NCBI GenBank assembly: GCA_038561985.1
Contig: CP073276.1
Coordinates: 1,488,001-1,552,000 of the forward strand
Source: Petrimonas sulfuriphila
GTDB taxonomy: Bacteria > Bacteroidota > Bacteroidia > Bacteroidales > Dysgonomonadaceae
Length of the DNA stretch: 64,000 nucleotides
Direction of reading: 5' to 3'
The notes under the pieces were generated by a model, which searched no databases, was not told the DNA's origin, and saw only the letters and a list, made by a program, of their open reading frames with translations. Position 1 is the stretch's first letter. Every line of letters begins with the position of its first letter. Below, piece after piece: positions 1 through 8,024 of this stretch. Made by a program: the position numbers and the translations under genes.

Positions 1-1
1 G

Positions 2-334
2 GCAACCGTCGCCGCTTTGCAGAACACCCGGGAGTGGCACGACGAGATGAACCGTATTTATGCCGAACGCCGTTTGTGGGCGGAGAAAATTATGGATCTG
101 CTGAACTGCAAGTACGATAAAAGCCAGGTTGGCCTTTTTGTTTGGGGAAAATTGCCGGAATCTGTGGTGTCGAGCAAAGACTTTATCGATGATATCCTGT
201 ACAACGCCCGCGTTTTTATTACCCCCGGTGTAATCTTCGGAAGCAATGGCGAAGGGTATATCCGGATTTCTCTCGGCGCATCCGTTGAAAAAATGGAGGA
301 AGCCTACAATCGAATTTTAACATACAACACATGA
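2..334 (+). CDS. PLP-dependent aminotransferase, C-terminal fragment (5' end outside window)
   Basis: The reading frame is open to the left edge, so only about the last 110 residues of a class I/II (fold type I) aminotransferase are seen. The end carries the small-domain pattern of the LL-diaminopimelate/aspartate aminotransferase group: GLFVWGKLP, then FITPGVIFGSNGEGYIRIS, where the Arg in YIRIS is the usual substrate-carboxylate-binding position. The stop overlaps the next start (ATGA at 331-334), placing it in one transcript with DAHP synthase/chorismate mutase and prephenate dehydrogenase. By context it probably transaminates prephenate or aromatic keto acids. Exact substrate cannot be told from the fragment. 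Confidence 0.8.
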   Translation, partial: ATVAALQNTREWHDEMNRIYAERRLWAEKIMDLLNCKYDKSQVGLFVWGKLPESVVSSKDFIDDILYNARVFITPGVIFGSNGEGYIRISLGASVEKMEEAYNRILTYNT

Positions 335-1416
335 CAAAGAAAAATATGGAATTTGAATCAATTTTATTACCCGGGGTCGAGGACAAGCGTCCGATCATTA
401 TTTCCGGCCCATGTAGCGCGGAAACAGAAGAGCAGGTCATGGAGACGGCAAAAAAACTTGCTGAAAAAGGGGTGAAGATCTTCAGGGCGGGTGTGTGGAA
501 GCCACGCACAAAGCCCGGTGGATTTGAAGGGGTCGGTACCCCGGCATTAAAATGGCTCCAGCAGGTACGCAAAGAGACCGGTATGTATGTGGCGACCGAA
601 GTGGCCACGGAAAAGCACGTGTATGAATCCCTGAAGTACAACATGGATATGTTGTGGATCGGTGCCCGCACTACAGCAAATCCTTTTGCCGTACAGGAAA
701 TAGCAGATACATTAAGGGGTGTGGATATCCCGGTTCTGATAAAAAATCCGGTGAATCCCGACCTGGAGCTATGGATCGGTGCCATTGAACGTTTATACAA
801 CGCAGGCATTAAGAAGATCGGGGTCATTCACCGCGGGTTCAGTACCAACGACAAGACCGTTTATCGCAACATTCCTCAATGGCACATTCCCATCGAATTG
901 AAACGACGTTACCCTAACCTTCCCGTCATTTGTGATCCAAGCCATATCGGTGGAAAACGCTCCATGATTAAAACGATTTCCCAACAGGCCATGGACCTGA
1001 ATTACTACGGGTTGATCATCGAGTCTCACCGTAACCCCGATGATGCCTGGAGCGACAGTTCCCAGCAAATCTCTCCCGAAACGCTGGCTGAAATTCTGAA
1101 TGAACTGGTTATTCGCGACAAGGTGCAATCGACGGAGGATTTATCCGACCTGCGCCGGCAAATAGATGACCTGGACAATGAAATCCTGCAACTCTTATCG
1201 AAACGTATGCGCATATCCCGCGAAATAGGTCTCTACAAGCTGGAGCACGATATGCCCGTACTCCAGACCGGACGCTACGATCATATCCGCAAGGACCGCG
1301 TGGAGCAAGCCGAGAAAATGGAGATGGCGGGTGAATTTGCCTTGAAAATCCTGGAAGCTATTCACACGGAATCTGTTCGTCAGCAGTTTGAAGTAATGGA
1401 AAGAGCAAAAAAATGA
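331..1416 (+). CDS. Bifunctional 3-deoxy-7-phosphoheptulonate synthase / chorismate mutase (type II)
   Basis: A 361-residue fusion for the first step of the shikimate pathway (PEP + erythrose-4-phosphate to DAHP) and for chorismate to prephenate. Residues about 20-265 are an AroA(G)/KDO8P-type DAHP synthase: GPCSAE near residue 26, KPRTKPGGFEG near 57, and DPSHIGGKR, which carries metal/phosphate-binding residues. From about residue 270 a helical AroQ-class chorismate mutase follows (DLRRQIDDLDNEILQLLSKR). This domain order is standard in Bacteroidota. It overlaps the upstream aminotransferase by 4 bp and the downstream tyrA by 4 bp, so the three are translationally coupled. The fused mutase often acts as an allosteric sensor in this family; that is family knowledge, not seen here. 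Confidence 0.95.
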   Translation: MTKKNMEFESILLPGVEDKRPIIISGPCSAETEEQVMETAKKLAEKGVKIFRAGVWKPRTKPGGFEGVGTPALKWLQQVRKETGMYVATEVATEKHVYESLKYNMDMLWIGARTTANPFAVQEIADTLRGVDIPVLIKNPVNPDLELWIGAIERLYNAGIKKIGVIHRGFSTNDKTVYRNIPQWHIPIELKRRYPNLPVICDPSHIGGKRSMIKTISQQAMDLNYYGLIIESHRNPDDAWSDSSQQISPETLAEILNELVIRDKVQSTEDLSDLRRQIDDLDNEILQLLSKRMRISREIGLYKLEHDMPVLQTGRYDHIRKDRVEQAEKMEMAGEFALKILEAIHTESVRQQFEVMERAKK

Positions 1417-2186
1417 AAATACTCATCTTAGGAGCCGGCAAAATGGGATCGTTCTTTGCCGATGTGCTCAGTTTCGATCACGAAGTAGCCGTATTGGATA
1501 CCGATCCCCAAAAACTGCGGTTCATATACAACACGCTCCGGATGACAAAGCCGGAGGAGGTGCGGGATTTTGCCCCCGAACTGGTGATCAATGCCGCTAC
1601 GCTGAAATACACCGTCGAGGCGTTTCACAGTGTGCTGCCGTATTTGCCGCAAACGTGTATCCTGAGTGATATTGCATCGGTAAAAACCGGATTGGAGGAA
1701 TTTTACCGGGAACGTACCCGCCCGTATGTCTCCACTCACCCGATGTTTGGACCTACGTTTGCCAGCCTGAGCGACCTCAGCACACAAAGTGCCATTATCA
1801 TATCGGAGTCGTCGCACCTGGGAAAGGTTTTTTTTCGCGATCTGTACCGCCGGCTCAAGCTAAACGTGTTTGAATACACTTTTCGGGAGCACGACGAAAC
1901 CATCGCTTACTCGCTTTCCATCCCGTTTGCATCCACATTGGTGTTTGCATCGGTAATGAAGCATCAGGATGCGCCGGGAACCACGTTCAAAAAGCATATG
2001 AACATAGCACAGGGGCTGCTTTCGGAAGATGATTTTCTCCTTACGGAGATCTTGTTCAACCCTTATACTCCCGATCAATTGGTAAAAATCAGGGAGAAGC
2101 TGAAAGAACTATTGGCTATTATCGAAGTTAGGGACAGCGAAGCCATGAAGGTGTTTTTGACGCAGGTAAGAAAGAATATTGAGTAG
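1413..2186 (+). CDS. tyrA: Prephenate dehydrogenase
   Basis: A 257-residue cytosolic NAD(P)-dependent enzyme converting prephenate to 4-hydroxyphenylpyruvate for tyrosine synthesis. The N-terminus is a Rossmann fold (GAGKMGSFFADVL at residues 7-19), followed by the TyrA-type segments SDIASVK and STHPMFGPTFASL. The start overlaps the stop of the chorismate mutase gene (ATGA), so product transfer and co-expression with prephenate synthesis are expected. It is a stand-alone dehydrogenase without a mutase or ACT domain. It converges with the cyclophilin gene after a 5-bp gap. Confidence 0.92.
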   Translation: MKILILGAGKMGSFFADVLSFDHEVAVLDTDPQKLRFIYNTLRMTKPEEVRDFAPELVINAATLKYTVEAFHSVLPYLPQTCILSDIASVKTGLEEFYRERTRPYVSTHPMFGPTFASLSDLSTQSAIIISESSHLGKVFFRDLYRRLKLNVFEYTFREHDETIAYSLSIPFASTLVFASVMKHQDAPGTTFKKHMNIAQGLLSEDDFLLTEILFNPYTPDQLVKIREKLKELLAIIEVRDSEAMKVFLTQVRKNIE

Positions 2187-2191
2187 AGTGG

Positions 2192-3004
2192 CTATTTAGA
2201 CTCCACATAAATCCTCACAATCTTCGCATCTGATCTAGGGCGGTTATTGCTGTCGACAGGCAGGGCGGCAATCTTGTCAATAACCTCCAGCCCTTCGGTG
2301 ACTTCGCCAAAAACGGTGTATTCACCGTCCAGATGACGTGCTCCGCCAATCGTGGAATAGGTTTCTTTGAGTTCTTCAGGAAGAAAAAACTTGCCGGGAG
2401 CGGCTTCATACAACGAATCCACCACGTGGAGGACCGAATCCAGCATAGCGTTAAAGGCACTGGCATCAGTGGCTTTTAATTTAGCCAGGTCGTCTTTATG
2501 CGGTAAGTAATGGTCGCGGATAATCTTGTTTTTGATGGGCACGTTTACCGCCATTTCCATGGAATCCAGCCGTCCCGGTGAATATACCTTCCCGTGCACG
2601 ATATAGAACTGGGAGGCGTCTGATTTTTTCTGCGGGTTTTCGTTATCTCCCCTTCTCGGAGCAGCCAGAGCTCCTTTTTTATGAAAATGATTGTCCCTGA
2701 ACTCGGGCATAATATCCATATCGGTACGTCCGCCGCCGATCTGTGCTCCGGCAGGAGCATTCTTCGAATCCTGTGCTCCTCCCTGAATCATAAATTCCCT
2801 AACTACCCGGTGAAACAACGTTCCGTTAAAGTATCCCTGCTTCACCAATTTCAAAAAATGGTTGCTGTGGTTGGGGGTGTCGTCGTACAAAACGGCTTTC
2901 ATTGTACCGTAATTGGTTTCGATAATGATAACCGGGTATTCCGTTTGAGCATTGGCGAGCAATGAAAATGCGAGCAGAACGGTGGAAAGGATATTTTTTT
3001 TCAT
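2192..3004 (-). CDS. Cyclophilin-type peptidyl-prolyl cis-trans isomerase, exported
   Basis: A 270-residue protein with a signal peptide (residues 1-19, ending LLANA), so it is periplasmic or envelope-located. Family blocks are clear: FHRVVREFMIQGG, SDASQFYIVHGK and GEYTVFGEVTEGLEVIDKI. Compared with the minimal ~165-residue cyclophilin there is an insertion of roughly 80 residues (about 130-215) between the active-site blocks, a feature often seen in Bacteroidota homologues. It lies 61 bp downstream of the LptF/G permease on the same strand. A folding role for envelope proteins is likely. Confidence 0.9.
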   Translation of the reverse strand: MKKNILSTVLLAFSLLANAQTEYPVIIIETNYGTMKAVLYDDTPNHSNHFLKLVKQGYFNGTLFHRVVREFMIQGGAQDSKNAPAGAQIGGGRTDMDIMPEFRDNHFHKKGALAAPRRGDNENPQKKSDASQFYIVHGKVYSPGRLDSMEMAVNVPIKNKIIRDHYLPHKDDLAKLKATDASAFNAMLDSVLHVVDSLYEAAPGKFFLPEELKETYSTIGGARHLDGEYTVFGEVTEGLEVIDKIAALPVDSNNRPRSDAKIVRIYVESK

Positions 3005-3065
3005 GTCTCAACTGATTTCTTGAATTACAGATCGCAGGCATATCTGCTGCAGCAGATCGTAAATC

Positions 3066-4160
3066 CTAATTTGGTGCTTTCTTATAAAGGAAGAACGCGA
3101 TGCCGATAAAAACAATATTGGGTACCCAGGCCGCCACAAAAGGACTCATGCTTCCTTTTACGGCGAAGGAAGAGCTGATGGTCATGAACAGAATATATGC
3201 CATACTCAAAGCCAGTCCGATTCCAATGTTCAGCCCCATGCCCCCCTTCACCTTCCGTGCTGAGAGGGAAGCTCCGATAATGGTCAGGATAAAAGCAGAA
3301 AATATAGAAGCGTAGCGCGAATGGTATTCTATCTGAAACGCCTGAATGTTGCCCAATCCCCTTCTCTTCTGGCTTCTGACGTGGCGGAGCAATTGCGGGG
3401 TAGTCATCATCTGCTGGTCTGTTTTGGCCACGATAAAATCGTTGGGGACGATTTGTATAATGGTATCAGTGGTGGTTCCGTGGGTGATTTTCTCTTCCAG
3501 CCCGTCGAAATCCCTTATCTGGTAATTGCTAATTGTCCAGTGATATAACGAGTCGTACTTGATGGATTGGGCGGTCAGCCGGGAGACCAGCTTCAGGCTG
3601 TCGAAATGATCAATGGAAAAATTATAGCCCGTTTTAGACTCCATATCAAAATTACCGAAATAGACAATCGTCCCTTCGGCTACCTTAAACTGTATGTCCC
3701 TGTCACCTGTTTTCCGTTTTCGCGGGTCGATGTATTTTTGTTCAAAATCAATACGCGTTTTGTTGGCGGGGGGGATAATAAAGCTGCCCATCACGAAGGA
3801 AAAAACAGCAATAACGGCTGCCGAAACCATGTAGGGTTTGAGCAACCGTTTAAAACTGACTCCATTGGATAAAAGAGCAATTATCTCTGAACTTGAAGCC
3901 ATTTTGGAGGTGAAAAAGATTACTGCCAGAAAGATAAAAAGCGGACTGAAAAGATTGGCGTAGTACGGAACGAAATTAATGTAATAATTAAAAATTATTT
4001 CTTTCAGTGGAGCGCTGTTGCTCATAAACTTATCAATCTTTTCATTGATATCGAACACTACCGAGATCGACAAGATAAGCGTAATCATGAAGATGTATGT
4101 CCCCAGGAATTTCCTGATGATATACTTGTCTATACGTAACAGGTTGAGTTTGTTTTTCAT
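3066..4160 (-). CDS. LptF/LptG-family permease
   Basis: A 364-residue inner-membrane protein of the YjgP/YjgQ family, the transmembrane half of the LptBFG lipopolysaccharide exporter. The N-terminus (MKNKLNLLRIDKYIIRKFL) leads into a first membrane helix near residues 15-35; two further hydrophobic segments follow before a periplasmic beta-jellyroll-like middle (about 130-260), and the C-terminus has about three more helices. An open frame runs 150 bp further upstream but lies inside tgt, so the ATG at 4160 is chosen, 25 bp after the tgt stop. Only one of the LptF/LptG pair is here; which of the two it is cannot be decided. An LptE-like protein is at 44782. Confidence 0.88.
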   Translation of the reverse strand: MKNKLNLLRIDKYIIRKFLGTYIFMITLILSISVVFDINEKIDKFMSNSAPLKEIIFNYYINFVPYYANLFSPLFIFLAVIFFTSKMASSSEIIALLSNGVSFKRLLKPYMVSAAVIAVFSFVMGSFIIPPANKTRIDFEQKYIDPRKRKTGDRDIQFKVAEGTIVYFGNFDMESKTGYNFSIDHFDSLKLVSRLTAQSIKYDSLYHWTISNYQIRDFDGLEEKITHGTTTDTIIQIVPNDFIVAKTDQQMMTTPQLLRHVRSQKRRGLGNIQAFQIEYHSRYASIFSAFILTIIGASLSARKVKGGMGLNIGIGLALSMAYILFMTISSSFAVKGSMSPFVAAWVPNIVFIGIAFFLYKKAPN

Positions 4161-4185
4161 ACTCAATAGGTATTCAGCCACAATC

Positions 4186-5316
4186 CTACAGACGCTGCAT
4201 GGTCCTTTCCACCATAGTTCGTTTCCAGGAAGGGAAATCGCCTTCAATAATATGTTTACGGGCTTCCTGCATGAGCCAGGTGTAAAACGCAAGGTTATGC
4301 ACCGATGCAATCTGTAACCCTAAAATTTCATTCGTGTTAATAAGGTGCCGCAGGTAAGCTTTGCTGTAGAGTGTGTCTACGTATGAAGCACCTGCCTCTT
4401 CGATGGGAGAAAAATCCTTTTTCCACCGTTCGTTCCGCATGTTCAGAATGCCGTTTTTGGTGAAAATCTGTCCGTTTCGGCCGTTTCGCGTAGGCATGAT
4501 ACAATCAAACATGTCTACACCTCGCTCTATACCCTCCAGAAGATTGGCCGGAGTACCTACTCCCATCAGATAGCGTGGTTTGTCCTTGGGCAGGATCTCG
4601 TTGACCAGTTCCACCATTTCGTACATTTTTTCCGTGGGTTCGCCCACGGCCAGTCCGCCAATGGCATTTCCATCCGCTTCAAACGAAGCAACATTTTCTG
4701 CTGCGCGGCGACGAAGGTCGGGATACACACATCCTTGCACGATAGGAAACAGCGTTTGCCTATAGCCGTATGGACATTCGGTTTCGTTGAACCTGTTCAT
4801 GCATCTTTTCAACCAGCGCTCTGTGAGCTCCAGCGACTTTTTCGCATAGTCGTAATCGGCATCGCCGGGTGTGCATTCGTCAAAAGCCATCATGATGTCT
4901 GCTCCGATTATACGCTGGATGTCTACCACCTTTTCCGGAGAGAAAAAGTGTTTTGAACCGTCGATATGCGAGCGAAATTCAGCCCCCTCTTCTGTCAACT
5001 TCCGGTTTTCGGCAAGCGAAAATACCTGAAACCCACCGCTGTCTGTCAGGATGGGTCTCTCCCAACTGTTGAACTTATGCAGTCCTCCGGCCAGTTGCAT
5101 AATATCCAATCCTGGCCGCAGGTACAGATGGTACGTGTTCCCCAGAATAATTTGCGCTTTGATGTCGTCTTTCAATTCAGTTACCTGCACCGCCTTCACA
5201 CTTCCCACAGTGCCTACGGGCATAAATACGGGTGTTTCAATCTGCCCGTGGTCTGTTGTAATCAATCCTGTCCGTGCTTGCGAGGAGGAATCGGTATGTT
5301 GCAGTTCAAATTTCAA
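4186..5316 (-). CDS. tgt: Queuine/preQ1 tRNA-guanine ribosyltransferase
   Basis: A 376-residue (beta/alpha)8 enzyme that swaps guanine-34 of GUN-anticodon tRNAs for the queuosine precursor. Visible motifs are GNTYHLYLRPG, TDSGGFQVFSL (general acid/base Asp), GGLAVGEP and GVDMFDCIMPTRNGR, whose first Asp region holds the covalent nucleophile. The start is a TTG at 5316 giving LKFELQHTD as in relatives; a TTG at 5340 would add eight residues. Oddity: the C-terminal zinc site of the family (three Cys and one His) reads SPIEEAGASYVDTLYSKAYL, with Ala, Ser and Asp at the expected Cys positions. The enzyme is otherwise full length, so it is probably active without this zinc. Confidence 0.93.
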   Translation of the reverse strand: MKFELQHTDSSSQARTGLITTDHGQIETPVFMPVGTVGSVKAVQVTELKDDIKAQIILGNTYHLYLRPGLDIMQLAGGLHKFNSWERPILTDSGGFQVFSLAENRKLTEEGAEFRSHIDGSKHFFSPEKVVDIQRIIGADIMMAFDECTPGDADYDYAKKSLELTERWLKRCMNRFNETECPYGYRQTLFPIVQGCVYPDLRRRAAENVASFEADGNAIGGLAVGEPTEKMYEMVELVNEILPKDKPRYLMGVGTPANLLEGIERGVDMFDCIMPTRNGRNGQIFTKNGILNMRNERWKKDFSPIEEAGASYVDTLYSKAYLRHLINTNEILGLQIASVHNLAFYTWLMQEARKHIIEGDFPSWKRTMVERTMQRL

Positions 5317-5415
5317 AACGATACAATTCTTTTGGTCCAACCGGGTTTTGTGTGAAAACCGTGCTTACTACTGCCGGACGCTGACAGCGAATAAGTCCTT
5401 AATCACAGAATACCC

Positions 5416-5449
5416 CTGGTCTCTTTTTATTACTGGTCTCTTTTTATTA
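5416..5449. repeat. Perfect 17-bp tandem duplication
   Basis: The unit ctggtctctttttatta occurs twice head to tail (5416-5432 and 5433-5449) upstream of tgt. No third copy was seen nearby. It looks like a recent slippage duplication in the tgt 5' region. Confidence 0.95.
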
Positions 5450-5571
5450 ATTGAACGCAAAGATAAGAATTCTGCTCTCACAATCTTAGCAGTTGTGGAT
5501 TAAAAATAGTTAGAGAGCATTTTGGATGAGTCTTCATCCGATGGCAAGATCTAAATTTTTCTGCCTTATTC

Positions 5572-5601
5572 TTGCAAATTCGGGCAAAAATGTTATCTTT
5601 G
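5572..5601 (+). promoter_or_regulatory. Candidate Bacteroidota promoter for the GT/GT operon
   Basis: A TTGC at 5572-5575 is followed after 18 bp by TATCTTTG at 5594-5601, matching the phylum's -7 consensus TAnnTTTG with an imperfect -33 box. Transcription would start near 5608, leaving a ~185-nt leader before the ATG at 5793. Confidence 0.6.
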
Positions 5602-5792
5602 TAACCACCTGGACCGAATCTTTCTTCTGCAGCGCGTTTTTATTTACAACAACAAAACCTGATGGAAATCTATTCTCCATTTAGAAATTAGTACCGGGTT
5701 GTCAAAAGATAGACATCCTGGTAATTGCTTCTTCGATTCTCCGTAAATGAGCAAATTCAATCAATCGTAACAATTAATAAAACAACAAAAAG

Positions 5793-8024
5793 ATGAAAAT
5801 TGCATACATTGGAACATACCCGCCCAGACAATGCGGAATAGGTACATTCACAGAGAACCTGTGTAAATCCATAGCTTTGAATGTGCGGCAGAATACAAAA
5901 ACTCACGCCAGCGTAATAGCTATTAACGATTCTAGCTCGTTGCAGGAATATGATTATCCGCCTGAAGTTAAGTTTGTTGTCCGTCAGAACTACCGTGAAG
6001 ACTATATCAATGCAGCGGAACAGATCAACTTAAGCAATTCCCGGGCTTGTATCCTTAATCACGAATTTGGAATCTTTGGAGGGGAGTCGGGGTTGTATAT
6101 CCTTTCCCTTACTGACCGGTTGAAAATTCCACTTACCGTAGTTTTTCATACTGTCCTGAAAGAACCCTCTTTTCTGCAAAAAAACATCATCCGGAAAATC
6201 AATGAAACAGCTGCCAAAATAGTGGTGATGAGCAATAAGGCGGTAGAGTTGCTGATCGGTATTTACGATATACCTCCACACAAAATTGAAGTTATTGAAC
6301 ATGGTGTCCCTGACTATCAGGATGTTTCGCACGATGCGATTAAAAAAGAGTACAATTTGAGCGACAGGAACGTGTTGCTTACGTTTGGTTTTTTAGGACG
6401 GAACAAAGGGATAGAGACCGTGATTGACGCGTTGCCCGCAGTAGTGCAAAAACATCCGTCATTGCTTTACATTGTTCTGGGAGCCACCCATCCCAACATC
6501 TTGAAGTATTCGGGCGAAGAGTACCGGAATTACTTAAACAAATTGGTGAGGGATCGTAAATTGCAGGATAACGTGATTTTTCTTAAATCCTTCGTTACGG
6601 AAGATGTTCTTTTTGAATACCTGAGGGCATGTGATATATACATAACTCCGTACAACAACAAAGAACAGATTACCAGCGGGACACTGGCTTACGCCGTAGG
6701 AGCTGGGGCTGCTGTATTGTCTACTCCATACTGGCATGCCGAGGAATTGTTGGCGGATGGGCGCGGACGCTTGTTTGATTTCAAAAAGCCGGAACAGTTG
6801 TCGGATATTTTGAACGAGTTGCTTGATCATCCCGAAAAGATGAACGCGTTGAGGGAGAAAGCGTATAATTACGGAATACAATTACGCTGGCCAACGATCG
6901 GGAAACGTTATCTCAAACTGCTTAACGCAGTGAAAGATACTCCCTTGGTGGCAAAGAAACCCCGAAAATCCTTCATCGAAGTTGAGCTTTTACCAGAATT
7001 TACCTTAGACCACGTGAAAAGGCTGACCGACGATACAGGCATCGTACAACATGCCCGTTATGGTATTCCTAATCTAAAAGAGGGCTATTGCCTGGACGAC
7101 AACGCCCGTGCACTATTGATGTCGCTGATGGCTTACGGACAAAACAAAGATCCGTTCGCGTTGGATTGTATGCGTATTTATCTCAGCTATATACAATACA
7201 TGCAGACAGAGCAGGGTACATTCCGTAACTTCCTCAGTTTTAGGCGGGATTTTCTGGATAAAGAGGGTAGCGAAGATTCTTTCGGAAGAACGATCTGGGC
7301 GCTCGGATATCTTCTGTACGCTTCTCCAAACATCGCTTACAGGGAGTTTGGCAAAGAATTGTTTGACAATTCGCGAAAGCACTTTTCTAGACTCGAACAT
7401 TTGCGTGGTATTGCAGATACCGTCATAGGAATTAGCTATTATCTGAGGAGCTTCCCGGGCGATGAATCCCTGCTGCAATTGATGAAAGAATTGGCCACCA
7501 AGCTTGCCGATTCTTATTTCGAGAACCGGGACGGGCAATGGCAATGGTTTGAGCCGGCTCTTACCTATGACAATGCCGTGTTACCGTTAAGCCTTTTCCA
7601 TGCGACAGAGATTTCTGATGATGATGTTTTTAAGGAGATTGCCGTGAAAACAGCTGCGTTTTTAGAGGAAGCCACGTTGAGTAAAGGATATCTTTCGCCC
7701 ATAGGGAGTTACGGCTGGTACACGAAAGGTGGGGAACGGGCGAGGTTCGATCAGCAAGCCATCGATGTTATGGCAAATGTACAGTTGTATTTTCAGGCAT
7801 TTAACGTTACCAGGAACCCGGATTATATTCAAAAAATGTTTCAATCTTTCCTGTGGTTTTTGGGTGAAAACGACTTACGTGTGCCGCTTTATGATTACGA
7901 AACGGGAGGATGTTGCGACGGGCTCAAAAAAGATGGCGTGAATAGGAATCAAGGTGCAGAGAGCACGTTAGCCTATCTTATTTCTCACCTGACCGTTCTT
8001 AAGGCATGGGAGTGCGAATCATGA
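5793..8024 (+). CDS. GT4 glycosyltransferase fused to a C-terminal helical-toroid-like domain
   Basis: A 743-residue cytosolic protein. Residues 1 to about 385 are a GT-B fold family 4 glycosyltransferase: N-terminal IAYIGTYPPRQCGIGTF, VVFHTVLKEPS, EHGVPD, then the donor-binding LTFGFLGRNKGIETVIDAL. In the usual E-x7-E donor motif the first Glu is present (NNKEQITSGTLAYA) but the second position is Ala. Residues about 390-743 form an alpha-helical domain with repeated aromatic/acidic segments (GYCLDDNARALL, DSFGRTIWALGYLL, GQWQWFEP), resembling alpha/alpha-barrel sugar-binding or hydrolase domains; I cannot name its family. It overlaps the next glycosyltransferase by 4 bp (ATGA) and faces a GH130 gene. 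Function is likely synthesis of an intracellular oligosaccharide, possibly mannose-containing; this is inference. Confidence 0.75.
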   Translation: MKIAYIGTYPPRQCGIGTFTENLCKSIALNVRQNTKTHASVIAINDSSSLQEYDYPPEVKFVVRQNYREDYINAAEQINLSNSRACILNHEFGIFGGESGLYILSLTDRLKIPLTVVFHTVLKEPSFLQKNIIRKINETAAKIVVMSNKAVELLIGIYDIPPHKIEVIEHGVPDYQDVSHDAIKKEYNLSDRNVLLTFGFLGRNKGIETVIDALPAVVQKHPSLLYIVLGATHPNILKYSGEEYRNYLNKLVRDRKLQDNVIFLKSFVTEDVLFEYLRACDIYITPYNNKEQITSGTLAYAVGAGAAVLSTPYWHAEELLADGRGRLFDFKKPEQLSDILNELLDHPEKMNALREKAYNYGIQLRWPTIGKRYLKLLNAVKDTPLVAKKPRKSFIEVELLPEFTLDHVKRLTDDTGIVQHARYGIPNLKEGYCLDDNARALLMSLMAYGQNKDPFALDCMRIYLSYIQYMQTEQGTFRNFLSFRRDFLDKEGSEDSFGRTIWALGYLLYASPNIAYREFGKELFDNSRKHFSRLEHLRGIADTVIGISYYLRSFPGDESLLQLMKELATKLADSYFENRDGQWQWFEPALTYDNAVLPLSLFHATEISDDDVFKEIAVKTAAFLEEATLSKGYLSPIGSYGWYTKGGERARFDQQAIDVMANVQLYFQAFNVTRNPDYIQKMFQSFLWFLGENDLRVPLYDYETGGCCDGLKKDGVNRNQGAESTLAYLISHLTVLKAWECES

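Larger units (their letters stand above)
5341..5792. other. Intergenic region between tgt and the glycosyltransferase operon
   Basis: About 450 bp without a convincing gene. It holds a perfect 17-bp tandem duplication (5416-5449), a small hairpin around 5524-5539, and a promoter at 5572-5601 reading right. The predicted transcript would have a leader of about 185 nt. The start regions of tgt lie at its left edge, so the tgt promoter should also be here, but no good TAnnTTTG box was recognised for it. Confidence 0.6.

Noticed and set aside
4161-4310. N-terminal extension of the LptF/G permease
   Set aside because: The 50 extra codons lie inside tgt and do not resemble the family; ATG 4160 begins the known N-terminus.
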